From assembly GCA_039105265.1 (NCBI GenBank), contig JAPFFF010000004.1:4402001-4466000 (forward strand): a DNA stretch of 64,000 bases, read 5' to 3'. The notes under the pieces were generated by a model. The model did not search any database. It was not told the DNA's origin and saw nothing but the letters and a program-made list of their open reading frames with translations. The position numbers and the translations under genes are program-made. Source of the DNA: Tritrichomonas musculus. Lineage: Eukaryota > Parabasalia > Tritrichomonadida > Tritrichomonadidae. Of the stretch, positions 1-8,745 are shown in pieces; the stretch's first letter is position 1; each line of letters opens with the position of its first letter.

Positions 1-621
1 CATGCTTTCCCAATAGCTCCAGCAGCTAACGGAATCAAGTCAACATTGAATATTCCATTAATCAATGCAACTAATTTATCAATCATGTTTCCAAAGCATC
101 ATAATGATTTAACAGTCTTTGAAAATCCAGTTTATCAAAATTGTTTCTTAAATATCGGTGGCAAGAACTTTCCAGACGAAAACGTTTCAACTATTGGTGC
201 ACGATTCTTTGAAAATCAATTAACGGCTGGTGATTTAGACGCAATCACTCTTTCATGCACAAAGGAATTTGAAGACTCAATGACAATGCCAAAGAATGAC
301 GCGAACGGAAAGAGATACAAGAATACAATTAGTGATGCAACATCATTTGTATTCAACATTCAAACAGAACGAGCAAGTGCAGGATATTGTTATGACGGAC
401 TTGATGGAGGTTTTGGAAACGTTCAGATACAAGTCAATGGAATGCCTATCTATACAGGAGCTGATGATACATATTACAATGTTGTTGAGCCAGATGGAAC
501 CATCACCAGACCACCACCAACTCAATTATGGATAACTAGGGATACATATTTCAAACTTTCTTTGGAAGGATTGGAATATGTTGATGATGAAACACCAAAA
601 GGAAGCCAAGCAAATGAATAA
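1..621 (+). CDS. Major capsid protein, C-terminal part (cut by window edge)
   Basis: The frame is open from base 1, with no start inside the window. About 206 residues remain, and they match the last third of the 647-aa capsid protein at 49247 almost residue for residue. In Polintons this protein has a double jelly-roll fold and builds the icosahedral shell. The fold assignment follows from family knowledge and gene position; I see no short diagnostic motif. The gene ends 58 bases before the integrase start. In the sister element an HNH endonuclease gene sits in that gap. Confidence 0.72.
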   Translation, partial: HAFPIAPAANGIKSTLNIPLINATNLSIMFPKHHNDLTVFENPVYQNCFLNIGGKNFPDENVSTIGARFFENQLTAGDLDAITLSCTKEFEDSMTMPKNDANGKRYKNTISDATSFVFNIQTERASAGYCYDGLDGGFGNVQIQVNGMPIYTGADDTYYNVVEPDGTITRPPPTQLWITRDTYFKLSLEGLEYVDDETPKGSQANE

Positions 622-661
622 ATGAATTGATTTCATTAAATAATCGTCAATAAATAATATC

Positions 662-671
662 TTTATTTTTG
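662..671 (+). promoter_or_regulatory. TTTATTTTTG motif upstream of integrase
   Basis: A perfect TTTATTTTTG lies 8 bases before the integrase ATG. The same decamer precedes at least seven other Maverick genes on both strands, so it is a candidate core promoter for the element. Function is inferred from recurrence only. Confidence 0.45.
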
Positions 672-679
672 CGATTCAA

Positions 680-1756
680 ATGAATGAATCAATCAACTAT
701 CCTTTCAAATCTAAATACAAGTACATCAAAGACACAAACATTAAAACTGAGCCCTATATTAAGGATTACCAATTGAAAACAGTAAAGAAACTATCAAAAC
801 CTGACTTCTCATTTGAGCCTCATTGTTGGGAAATGGATATAATGTTTGCGTTAAACAAAGCTTATCTTGTTCTTATCAATGTAAACACCAAATACTTAAT
901 TGTTGAACCAATTGATTACAAATCTGTGTTTTATGTAATCAAAGTAATTGATAAACTAGTCAATAAAAGGAATATCAGAATTGAAACAATTAAATGTGAT
1001 GGTGAAAAGGCTTTTATATCAAATACATTCAAAGACTATTGCAACGGTGAAGAGCTATATCAAACAAACAAACCGTCAATTAAAGTCAAAGCACCAAACA
1101 AAATAAAGTTAATCATTGATGATTCACCTTTCACGAATGCACATAAATGTGTTGATGCCGTAATCAGAACATTACGAAATGCTTTCGGTGAATCACAACA
1201 ACGAATGACAAACAATGTATTGATACAACAAACGGTTGAATGGTACAATAACACTCCTCATTCATCTCTTCGCTTATTGAATCCTTTATACACGTCATTT
1301 GACGAAGAAACTGATGAATACCTTGACAAACGACAATCAAAATACATTTATCTAACACCTCAACAGATGCAAGATGACCGCGACCTTGAATGGCAATACA
1401 TTAGAGCCAAATCAATGCAATTGAAAGAGATTCAACAAAAACAACGATTTAAAGGTCTTCTGTCATATAAACCCAAAAATATAATACTCATTCACACCGA
1501 TTACGGAAAAACAGAAAAGAAACATGAAAAGCGAAGAAGAGTGTTCAATGAACTTGCTGAATTCATTTGTTATGAATCAGGAAACGTTAAATGTATACTA
1601 TTAAATCCTTTGCGTCAAACTAACAAAACACTGAAGAACAAAACAATAATAACAGTTCCAATCATGTACACAAAATATGTTTGTTCATCAATAGATGCTT
1701 TGAATGATGATTATAAAATATTCTTTTTGACTTATAAAACGCAAAATGAAAGCTAA
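680..1756 (+). CDS. Retroviral-type (rve/DDE) integrase of Maverick
   Basis: A 358-aa integrase of the c-integrase family used by Polintons to insert their ends into host DNA. The RNase H-like core runs from about residue 50 to 200. Recognisable strands are WEMDIMFA, the IKCDGEKAF block and VDAVIRTLRNAFG, followed by WYNNTPHSSL, the phrase typical of rve domains. The C-terminal 150 residues are basic and probably bind DNA. The stop overlaps the ATG of the next gene by eleven bases. The copy at 51908 is nearly identical except for the extreme N-terminus and a short stretch near residue 120. Confidence 0.88.
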   Translation: MNESINYPFKSKYKYIKDTNIKTEPYIKDYQLKTVKKLSKPDFSFEPHCWEMDIMFALNKAYLVLINVNTKYLIVEPIDYKSVFYVIKVIDKLVNKRNIRIETIKCDGEKAFISNTFKDYCNGEELYQTNKPSIKVKAPNKIKLIIDDSPFTNAHKCVDAVIRTLRNAFGESQQRMTNNVLIQQTVEWYNNTPHSSLRLLNPLYTSFDEETDEYLDKRQSKYIYLTPQQMQDDRDLEWQYIRAKSMQLKEIQQKQRFKGLLSYKPKNIILIHTDYGKTEKKHEKRRRVFNELAEFICYESGNVKCILLNPLRQTNKTLKNKTIITVPIMYTKYVCSSIDALNDDYKIFFLTYKTQNES

Positions 1757-2096
1757 ACAACCAATCACAAAACGATACTATCACACACAATCAAAAGATT
1801 TTAATCTTCCTGATGATTTCGTTTATAGTCGCAACAAGAAGTATATTGTTGTTCAGTATTGCGGGGCTGTTGTCAATCAACATATTGTCGGTGATTTGAT
1901 GGTTCATTCAGATATAGTTGAATTCATGCCTTTCTGCGACCATTTCATTATGCTTGCTAACAGACGACAAACCAAATACAGAAAATATGAGTGTCTGAAC
2001 AACACAAAAAAAGAATATCATTTATGGTTCACAGATATGAAAGGAAACGTTATTGAACCTGAATCATTTATATTCAGTTGTCTTTTGATTTATTAA
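1746..2096 (+). CDS. Small conserved Maverick protein, candidate minor capsid/jelly-roll
   Basis: A 116-aa protein whose start lies inside the end of the integrase gene, which suggests coupled expression. It is identical at the protein level in the right element (52986-53336), so it is strongly conserved. The C-terminal phrase FTDMKGNVIEP followed by a short hydrophobic strand resembles the end of single jelly-roll minor capsid or penton-like proteins of Polintons and relatives. That is a resemblance by eye only. The length is short for a full jelly-roll, so another structural role is possible. Confidence 0.5.
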   Translation: MKAKQPITKRYYHTQSKDFNLPDDFVYSRNKKYIVVQYCGAVVNQHIVGDLMVHSDIVEFMPFCDHFIMLANRRQTKYRKYECLNNTKKEYHLWFTDMKGNVIEPESFIFSCLLIY

Positions 2097-2108
2097 TGAC
2101 TATTCAAA

Positions 2109-3227
2109 ATGGATTCTCATGTATTTTATTTAAATCCGAATCAATTGGCTGATATGAGTAATTATAAAATTAATGGTGTAGCACCGATTGCATTTGCTAT
2201 GATTACGACTACTGAATCAAGGTCAATTTATATTTTTCCATCAACTTTTACATTTCCGAGGCAAGTTCAAAGTATTTATAAAGGTACAACATTAACGACT
2301 AGACCTGCATGGATGTTATATTTAATTGGTGATGGAATTTATAGTCCGTCATACATATTTATACGAAAGATACTACCAGGATTTCAAGAACCTGTATTTG
2401 TATTATTAAATGATAACACACCTAAAGATATAACAAATTATTATGTAGAATATGATGGTGAAGCTTATTTTAATAGAGTAAATTTCGCTTTTACTTATGA
2501 GGTATTCATGAATGCATTTAATAATATAATTACTGCAGCTGATACAGGTTATAATCCTAATGCAAATAAAACATATATATCATTCACCGTTTATGATAAT
2601 CCAAACTTAATACCGATAATTGATTTCTATGATAACACAGAACCAGGTTCTGACACCAATGATATTAGAATACAAACAATGAACGATTTAAATCAAAATA
2701 CGAATTATAAACCGAAGAAACCTGCACATTTAGGTTTTCGAAATGATACTATATTCACTGAATATCCTATATTCAAACCAAATATAAAACCCGATAACGA
2801 AACAACAGCAAATGAAACAACAGAAAATATTAAATCATTAACTCCCAATCCACCAAGAAAGCATAAATCAAAAGAAAATGATAACAAAGTTCATTTTTCA
2901 GCATCAGCCATAAGTACAAAACCAAATTATCCAACAAGCTATGAACCTATGGAAATTGAAGACGATTGGCATGTAAGAAATCAAAATCAATCACAAGGCT
3001 TTTATTTTGAAACACCAAATCCTAATAAGACATCAAATTATTCTGAACGACAACAAAACATAAATAATGATACTTTTGAAGACTTGTCAACTTCACTTGA
3101 TAATCAGCAAGACCAGAAGCAACAACCACAATCAACAAAACGTTATAGTTTTAGAATCGTTTCAGACCCAAATGACAAAAATAATAATAATAATAATAAC
3201 AATAATGGAGGTTTTGATTTAAATTAA
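2109..3227 (+). CDS. Maverick protein of unknown function with disordered Asn-rich tail
   Basis: A 372-aa protein starting 12 bases after the previous stop. The first 190 residues look globular and beta-rich, with many Tyr, Phe and Pro residues. The rest is low-complexity: Asn, Gln, Pro and Lys-rich, ending in a run of Asn coded by an AAT/AAC microsatellite at about 3180-3208. The right copy differs at only four residues. Position beside integrase and capsid suggests a virion component, possibly the minor capsid, but I recognise no motif. It meets the next gene tail to tail with no spacer. Confidence 0.6.
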   Translation: MDSHVFYLNPNQLADMSNYKINGVAPIAFAMITTTESRSIYIFPSTFTFPRQVQSIYKGTTLTTRPAWMLYLIGDGIYSPSYIFIRKILPGFQEPVFVLLNDNTPKDITNYYVEYDGEAYFNRVNFAFTYEVFMNAFNNIITAADTGYNPNANKTYISFTVYDNPNLIPIIDFYDNTEPGSDTNDIRIQTMNDLNQNTNYKPKKPAHLGFRNDTIFTEYPIFKPNIKPDNETTANETTENIKSLTPNPPRKHKSKENDNKVHFSASAISTKPNYPTSYEPMEIEDDWHVRNQNQSQGFYFETPNPNKTSNYSERQQNINNDTFEDLSTSLDNQQDQKQQPQSTKRYSFRIVSDPNDKNNNNNNNNNGGFDLN

Positions 3228-5519
3228 TTATTCATTATTCATTCTTTGATGTAATGGTTTAAGATTAACAGCAAAATTATCATATTTATTTTTGTTCTGC
3301 AATTTGCTTTCTTTAAGTTGTGCTTTGAATGCTGTGTATCCACAATTTGGATATATATCTCTTTCTATTGCTGCAGAGATTCGTTTAATGAAATTATCTT
3401 TAACGTTCTTAATATCTTCTGGCGTTGCTTCTTTAATTCCTTCTGCATTTCGTTTCAACCTGTTATATCCTTCTTGCTTACTTACATCAACATTGAAACC
3501 AACACCAAAGACAACATAATCAATGTAATGCATTAATTCAGTAAATTGTTTACCCCATTGACTTGGTTCAGCCTTTAATTCTCCTGATGTGATATCAATA
3601 GCTTTATCAATAATCTTCTCAACATATGATTGAACATTCTTTCCTAATACTGAAACATATTCTTTATTGTTCTGTTGTTTCCAATATATCCATTGTTCAT
3701 ATGTTAATATCTTTCCATTGAACTTATTGTCTTGAATTAGTTCTTTGAAAGGAGCATCAAAGAGATAAGCAAATAACATATTTGATACAGCAAGGTAATT
3801 GATGAGTTTCTTCAAAGGAGATAATACAAAGAATTGTTCGTCATTCCAATACACTTTCCAGACTTTAGAAAAGATTGATGACCAATAAGAACTTGGTGTA
3901 ATACGTTTGCTGACTCTTGCTTTTCCCAGACCCATAGGACCGTAATAATTTTCTAGCTCTTGCATTTCTTTTCCCTTTGTTAATTTGTATTGACCAGCAT
4001 CCCAATCAATTTTCTTGATATCTTTATCAAATAATGATTGAATCCATTTATTGAACGGCATTTCTTTTCTTTCTTGTTTTGTTTTAATAACAGATTTCCA
4101 AACTTTCTTGTAAGGAGAAGCAAATACAAGCTTGTATCCGTTAATGATTGAAGGATTACCGTTCCTATCAATTAAAACAACATCATCAACTTTATCACCG
4201 TTCAAGTCTGTTATTGAGTTTCCTAACGGGTCTTTGGCATTTTCTGGTAATAAACGATATCTTGGTTTACCGTCTTTATCAACTGAATTCTTACAGTATT
4301 CAATAGCTGTATCACGACAAGCTGCATTCGGAATGTATTTGATTCTGAAGTTTCCGTTAATAATCATATCAATAAATTTATCTCTGTAATAGGATATATT
4401 ACCACCAACCCGAGGTATTTCAAGCTTGTCAAATGAATCCTTTAATGTTGAGTTAACAAGAGGCATATCTTTTTTATCACGACGTCCGCGAGTATTCTTT
4501 GAGGGTTGCTTTGCATTTCTTATTAATTCATCAAGTATTTCATCATCTGCTTTGTTATCTTCTGCATATCCTTTGTATTTCCTTGCAAAAGGTGATTTAA
4601 TTTCTTGTGCTTCTTCTTCATCATCATCATATTTGTATGGTTGTTTTGCAGGTGTTTTTGTATATCTGTATGCTTCGGTTGCTGCTTCATCATCATCTTG
4701 CCAATCATCTAATTCATCATCATATAATGATTGAAGAGGTCCGTTATTATTGTTGTTGTCGTCTGCCATTTTATTAGTTGAAAAATTATTTTTATTGTGT
4801 TCCTTTGATGGTTCAATAAAAGAATCAGATAAATCATCGTTTTTCAATATTAATGACTCAGAATCTGATTCGCTTAATGTTATATTAAGTAATGAATCTT
4901 CACTGTCTTTAGGCAATTGTATTGTCAAGTCATTTTCATCATCACTCGGAGTTATGCGTTTTCTTCTTGGTGTTCTTCGTTTATTAGTATCAAGTGTTGG
5001 TTCATGTATGCTTGTTCTCTTTCTTCTTCCTTTGTTGGTTTGTGGTGTTTGACTCTTTCTCGGTGGTTTGATGGGTGATGAACGAAAACCATCAGAGCTA
5101 TAATTCAAATCATCGTTGACAACAATATTGAAGTAATTGATAATGATATCAAGACTTTTTTTATCTGTTGTGTACTCTTTTAAACTAAGGAATCGATTAC
5201 CTTTACTTTTAATACCTGCATTGATTTTGTTCATCAATGAAACAAATCGACGAAACTTGACTTTCATTTCACGAATCTTTCCGACACTTCTTCCTGTATA
5301 TTCATTGTTTTGTATCAAATACAACAAATTAATTAAATCATTGGGGTGTTCTAGTTTGTATGTACTGAGAAATGTGTTCCTAAAATAATCTATCGGGTCC
5401 TCTAGTTCTTCATCATCATCAGGTTTAGATACCTCACTATCAAATATAGTTTCATCATCAATATTACTTAAATCTAATTCAAAGCTATCAGATGAATTAT
5501 TTTTATCTTGTTTTGACAT
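3228..5519 (-). CDS. Large acidic-headed Maverick protein, function unknown
   Basis: A 763-aa protein on the reverse strand, divergent from the fibre-like gene with only 22 bases between the starts. The first 350 residues are acidic and low in complexity, with several Asp/Glu/Ser runs and a basic patch near residue 170-195. From about residue 370 the protein looks globular, with repeated Trp and Tyr residues. A second methionine (MADDNNNNN) begins after the first acidic stretch and could be an alternative start. The right copy is more than 98% identical. The acidic and basic patches could suit a core or scaffolding protein, but that is speculation. Confidence 0.6.
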   Translation of the reverse strand: MSKQDKNNSSDSFELDLSNIDDETIFDSEVSKPDDDEELEDPIDYFRNTFLSTYKLEHPNDLINLLYLIQNNEYTGRSVGKIREMKVKFRRFVSLMNKINAGIKSKGNRFLSLKEYTTDKKSLDIIINYFNIVVNDDLNYSSDGFRSSPIKPPRKSQTPQTNKGRRKRTSIHEPTLDTNKRRTPRRKRITPSDDENDLTIQLPKDSEDSLLNITLSESDSESLILKNDDLSDSFIEPSKEHNKNNFSTNKMADDNNNNNGPLQSLYDDELDDWQDDDEAATEAYRYTKTPAKQPYKYDDDEEEAQEIKSPFARKYKGYAEDNKADDEILDELIRNAKQPSKNTRGRRDKKDMPLVNSTLKDSFDKLEIPRVGGNISYYRDKFIDMIINGNFRIKYIPNAACRDTAIEYCKNSVDKDGKPRYRLLPENAKDPLGNSITDLNGDKVDDVVLIDRNGNPSIINGYKLVFASPYKKVWKSVIKTKQERKEMPFNKWIQSLFDKDIKKIDWDAGQYKLTKGKEMQELENYYGPMGLGKARVSKRITPSSYWSSIFSKVWKVYWNDEQFFVLSPLKKLINYLAVSNMLFAYLFDAPFKELIQDNKFNGKILTYEQWIYWKQQNNKEYVSVLGKNVQSYVEKIIDKAIDITSGELKAEPSQWGKQFTELMHYIDYVVFGVGFNVDVSKQEGYNRLKRNAEGIKEATPEDIKNVKDNFIKRISAAIERDIYPNCGYTAFKAQLKESKLQNKNKYDNFAVNLKPLHQRMNNE

Positions 5520-5541
5520 TGTTTAGTTTCTAATAAATTGA

Positions 5542-7740
5542 ATGTTTACGATTGAGCAGAGCGGACACATAACAAAAACAAATACTATTGACGGATTGAT
5601 TAACGAATACATTAAAAGATATGTCGATAATTATGTTATCAAAGGCGATTCATCGAACGGAAACGTAGGAGGTTCAAACGGAAATGGAATCACTAAGGAA
5701 CAATTGAATGAAGCTGTTAACGGATTGCGTGATTATGTTATCAACAATTACGCTTTATCAACTGATATACCTGATGACTTGATTAATGAAGAATCATTGA
5801 CGACAAAAATAAATGATGCATTAAAAGGCTATGCATTGAAGAGTGATATACCAGAACCTGTTGATTTAACAGCGTATTATACTAGTGCACAAGCTGATGA
5901 GAAGTTTGTCGATGAGGATGAATTGGCTTATGAATTAGATAAGTATGCATTGAAGACAGATATACCAGAAGTACTCAAAAATAATGAGTTGCAATTGAAT
6001 CCGAATGAAGAACCAACAGAAGAAGTTCAACAGAAATTGATGAATGATGATAAACCGCTATCAGCACAAGCATCATATATATTAACATCCATGGCAGTAA
6101 CTAAAGTAATGGATTTGATTAATATTGATGAATATGCAAAGCTTACAAACTTAAGCGAGTATCGTAAAATGAATGATTTAAGTATAACAAAGTTAAATCA
6201 ACTCGAAATTGATAGAAGTATAGAAGAAAACGGTATTTGTCATCATGTTTATGAAAAATGTTTCATTAAATTTAGATATAATGATATTGAATATGATTAT
6301 GTATTCACAACAGGTAATTTTAGTTCACTAGGATATTGGTGTGATAACTTCATTGATGTTGAAGGTACTGAATACAGTTTGTTTTGGAAGTATGATGGTA
6401 CATTACTACTAGAAAATTCAACAACATATTGTGAAGGACCGATGGTTTATATTATATCAATTTTGTATGAAGACAGAACAGATGAATTAGCATTGAAGAG
6501 TGATATACCAGAACCTGTTGACTTGAAACCGTATTATACTAGTGCCCAGGCTGATGAGAAGTTTGTCGATGAGGATGAATTGGCTAATGAATTAGATAAG
6601 TATGAAACGAAAACAGTCGCTGAAGGTAAGTATGCATTGAAGAGTTCATTAAATGAATTATTAACAAACAATGTTTATACTTCAGATGATTTACTAACTA
6701 ATTCACTTGAAACTACTGATTTCGATATATCTTATTATAATGAATTGTATGGTATATTCGAACAAAATGAGAAACCAATAACTAATCTAGCGTCATTAAT
6801 ATTATCTAAAGTTGTATTTAAATGTCAAATGCCTGAATGTTTATCTGAATATGCATTGAAGTCAAATGTCATAACAGAAGAACAACTAATAAAAAGGTGT
6901 GCTATTGATTGCAGTCCAATTGAGGAGGGTTCCTCGGATATATCAATTCAATATCTAAAACTTGAAGATAAGTTGATTAAACTGGAATACATAGTAAGTG
7001 AATATGCACTATGTTGTGAAATAAGGGTGTTATTCCGTGATACAACTGGAAATCCTCACAACATTGTTCTTGTATTACATCAAAGAACTGTGTATTTCGA
7101 TAATTTCAAATTCCCACTAGATTATGAAGACACTGTTGATTTATCATCAGGAAGACCCCTGACATATAGCTTCCCAATAGGTGGATATTCCTGGACAGTT
7201 ACTCAGGAATTATTAGATGATAAACAACTATATTCAAGACAAATCATGTCCAGAGGTTATTTAGCAACATTTAAGGCTGCTATTTACGGTACGCAATCAA
7301 ACACAACAATCACACATTACTCGCCGATTGAATCATCAATGAACTCTGTTAATGATTTCGTTATAGGTTCTCCAGTGTATATGACAGGTAAGGTTTACAA
7401 ACATGTTGGTGATGAATGGATACCTTCAACAGCTGATGATACAACTGATTGTATTTGTAGTGTCAAGACATCAGGAACATGGAAAGAGTATGTCGGTATA
7501 TGTGTCAGAATCGATGACAAAAATAAATGTATCACATTTAGTTCACATGGTGATTATATGGTTCGCGTTAATGATTCTTCATGTTATTCAATCGGTGATG
7601 AGGTGTTTATCGATAATGAAGACAATAAGCTGAAAGTTCTTTCAGGAGAGACAGCGATAACATCAAAAATAAAACGCATGACAGTGGGTATCATTACAAG
7701 CATCATTGATGAAAGAACATTAGCTGTATTCAAAGAGTAA
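5542..7740 (+). CDS. Modular phage-tail-fibre-like protein, short version
   Basis: A 732-aa protein built from short cassettes. The unit YALKSDIPEPVDL followed by YYTSAQADEKFVDEDEL occurs near residues 97 and 316, with partial units elsewhere (ALKTDIPE, ALKSNVIT). KPLSAQASYILTS-type phrases precede some units. Such spacing is typical of trimeric coiled-coil necks in phage tail fibres. The N-terminal 90 residues and the C-terminal 293 (from about 440) are shared with the 1064-aa copy at 56785; the middle differs in content and length. The C-terminal part looks beta-rich and could be a receptor-binding or capping head. A virion fibre role is inferred, not shown. Confidence 0.68.
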   Translation: MFTIEQSGHITKTNTIDGLINEYIKRYVDNYVIKGDSSNGNVGGSNGNGITKEQLNEAVNGLRDYVINNYALSTDIPDDLINEESLTTKINDALKGYALKSDIPEPVDLTAYYTSAQADEKFVDEDELAYELDKYALKTDIPEVLKNNELQLNPNEEPTEEVQQKLMNDDKPLSAQASYILTSMAVTKVMDLINIDEYAKLTNLSEYRKMNDLSITKLNQLEIDRSIEENGICHHVYEKCFIKFRYNDIEYDYVFTTGNFSSLGYWCDNFIDVEGTEYSLFWKYDGTLLLENSTTYCEGPMVYIISILYEDRTDELALKSDIPEPVDLKPYYTSAQADEKFVDEDELANELDKYETKTVAEGKYALKSSLNELLTNNVYTSDDLLTNSLETTDFDISYYNELYGIFEQNEKPITNLASLILSKVVFKCQMPECLSEYALKSNVITEEQLIKRCAIDCSPIEEGSSDISIQYLKLEDKLIKLEYIVSEYALCCEIRVLFRDTTGNPHNIVLVLHQRTVYFDNFKFPLDYEDTVDLSSGRPLTYSFPIGGYSWTVTQELLDDKQLYSRQIMSRGYLATFKAAIYGTQSNTTITHYSPIESSMNSVNDFVIGSPVYMTGKVYKHVGDEWIPSTADDTTDCICSVKTSGTWKEYVGICVRIDDKNKCITFSSHGDYMVRVNDSSCYSIGDEVFIDNEDNKLKVLSGETAITSKIKRMTVGIITSIIDERTLAVFKE

Positions 7741-7775
7741 ATCAATTGATTGATTTTCATTTTATTTTTATTCAT

Positions 7776-8537
7776 TTATGATTGAAATTGATTGAAGTAT
7801 TCATCAATGAGTGTGTGTAATTGTTCCAGCCGTTCATTCTTTATTATAATATTGCAACCATTGATGGTATAATCATTACGAGGGAAGTTGTTCTTGACAA
7901 TATCTTTAATGTCTTCGTTCGGACTCATCGCTATCGGCAAATTATCTTTGAATATAAATCTTTCATTCTCATTATTATGTGTTGATACAGCTCTGAATGT
8001 TCGTTTGTTTCTTCTCACAAGATGAAGAATTGCGTTTTCAGCATCATTAGTTTCTTTCCAAATCAAATATTTATAATTGTGTTCTTTGTTAGATGGTACG
8101 AGCCGTGGTTTCTTTTGATGCAATTCTTCAACCAATTGTTGTCGTTCATGTTCAAAATGTGAATCAAGAAGCTTCATGATATATATTGAATAACGAGGTG
8201 AAGCCCACATAGCAACTGAATTAACGAGCAATCGATGAACATAAAAACCTCTTAATCCATTGGGTAAATCATCTCGTTTTTCGACTACGGGAATTCCCGT
8301 ACTCGTTTCATTTTTCAGTTCATCAATGATTTCATTTGTTTGTTTATTTCTGAACCAATCATTACATAATTTATTTGAATGACAAGCTGTTATAATTGAT
8401 TGCATTTGATACATATCATCTTTGATTGAATGAACGATTCTCAAATGTTTATTGTATTGTATGTATTCATAATCATTATTGATTGGTTGAGTTGTGGCGT
8501 TTGTGTTTGTGGCTGTGTTTGTTGTGTTGCTGCTCAT
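7776..8537 (-). CDS. KilA-N domain protein
   Basis: A 253-aa protein with a KilA-N domain at about residues 40-130. The diagnostic stretch is GFYVHRLLVNSVAMWASPRY, the family's helix pair in which a Trp-Ala-Ser-Pro turn is standard. A C-terminal segment around residues 150-190 (LIWKETNDAENAILH, RRNKRTFRAVSTHN) resembles the domain that follows KilA-N in many large DNA viruses. KilA-N proteins bind DNA, and most roles are unproven. It lies downstream of polymerase on the same strand. The sister element has an HNH endonuclease gene in this slot instead. Confidence 0.82.
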   Translation of the reverse strand: MSSNTTNTATNTNATTQPINNDYEYIQYNKHLRIVHSIKDDMYQMQSIITACHSNKLCNDWFRNKQTNEIIDELKNETSTGIPVVEKRDDLPNGLRGFYVHRLLVNSVAMWASPRYSIYIMKLLDSHFEHERQQLVEELHQKKPRLVPSNKEHNYKYLIWKETNDAENAILHLVRRNKRTFRAVSTHNNENERFIFKDNLPIAMSPNEDIKDIVKNNFPRNDYTINGCNIIIKNERLEQLHTLIDEYFNQFQS

Positions 8538-8582
8538 TGTTTGAATTGATGATAAAAAATTGATTTTAAAAATAAATCAAAT

Positions 8583-8592
8583 CAAAAATAAA
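8583..8592 (-). promoter_or_regulatory. TTTATTTTTG motif upstream of KilA-N gene
   Basis: A perfect reverse-strand TTTATTTTTG lies 45 bases before the KilA-N start. It is the same decamer seen before other genes of the two Mavericks. Function is inferred. Confidence 0.4.
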
Positions 8593-8610
8593 TGATTTTC
8601 ATTAATGATT

Positions 8611-8745
8611 TTCCAGGAGTGCAATATTGCATGCATGCATTTCATCGGTCGGAATTCAACCCGATGCATTTCCATTAATAATTTTTCTAGGCTCGGAATT
8701 CCGAGGGTAGCATTTTCAAGAGGCATTTTTCTGCCACACCTGCAT
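8611..8745. repeat. Cluster of short perfect palindromes, left copy only
   Basis: Between polymerase and KilA-N lies a GC-richer island. It contains GCAATATTGC (8621-8630), ATGCATGCAT (8631-8640), a CATCGG/CCGATG stem (8643-8648 with 8661-8666) and CTCGGAATTCCGAG (8692-8705), all perfect. The right element has no such island beside its polymerase stop. It may form hairpins in DNA or RNA; its role is unknown. Confidence 0.6.

Noticed and set aside
3180-3208. AAT microsatellite as a free-standing repeat feature
   Set aside because: It is coding (Asn run) and the same length in both Mavericks, so it is described within the gene.
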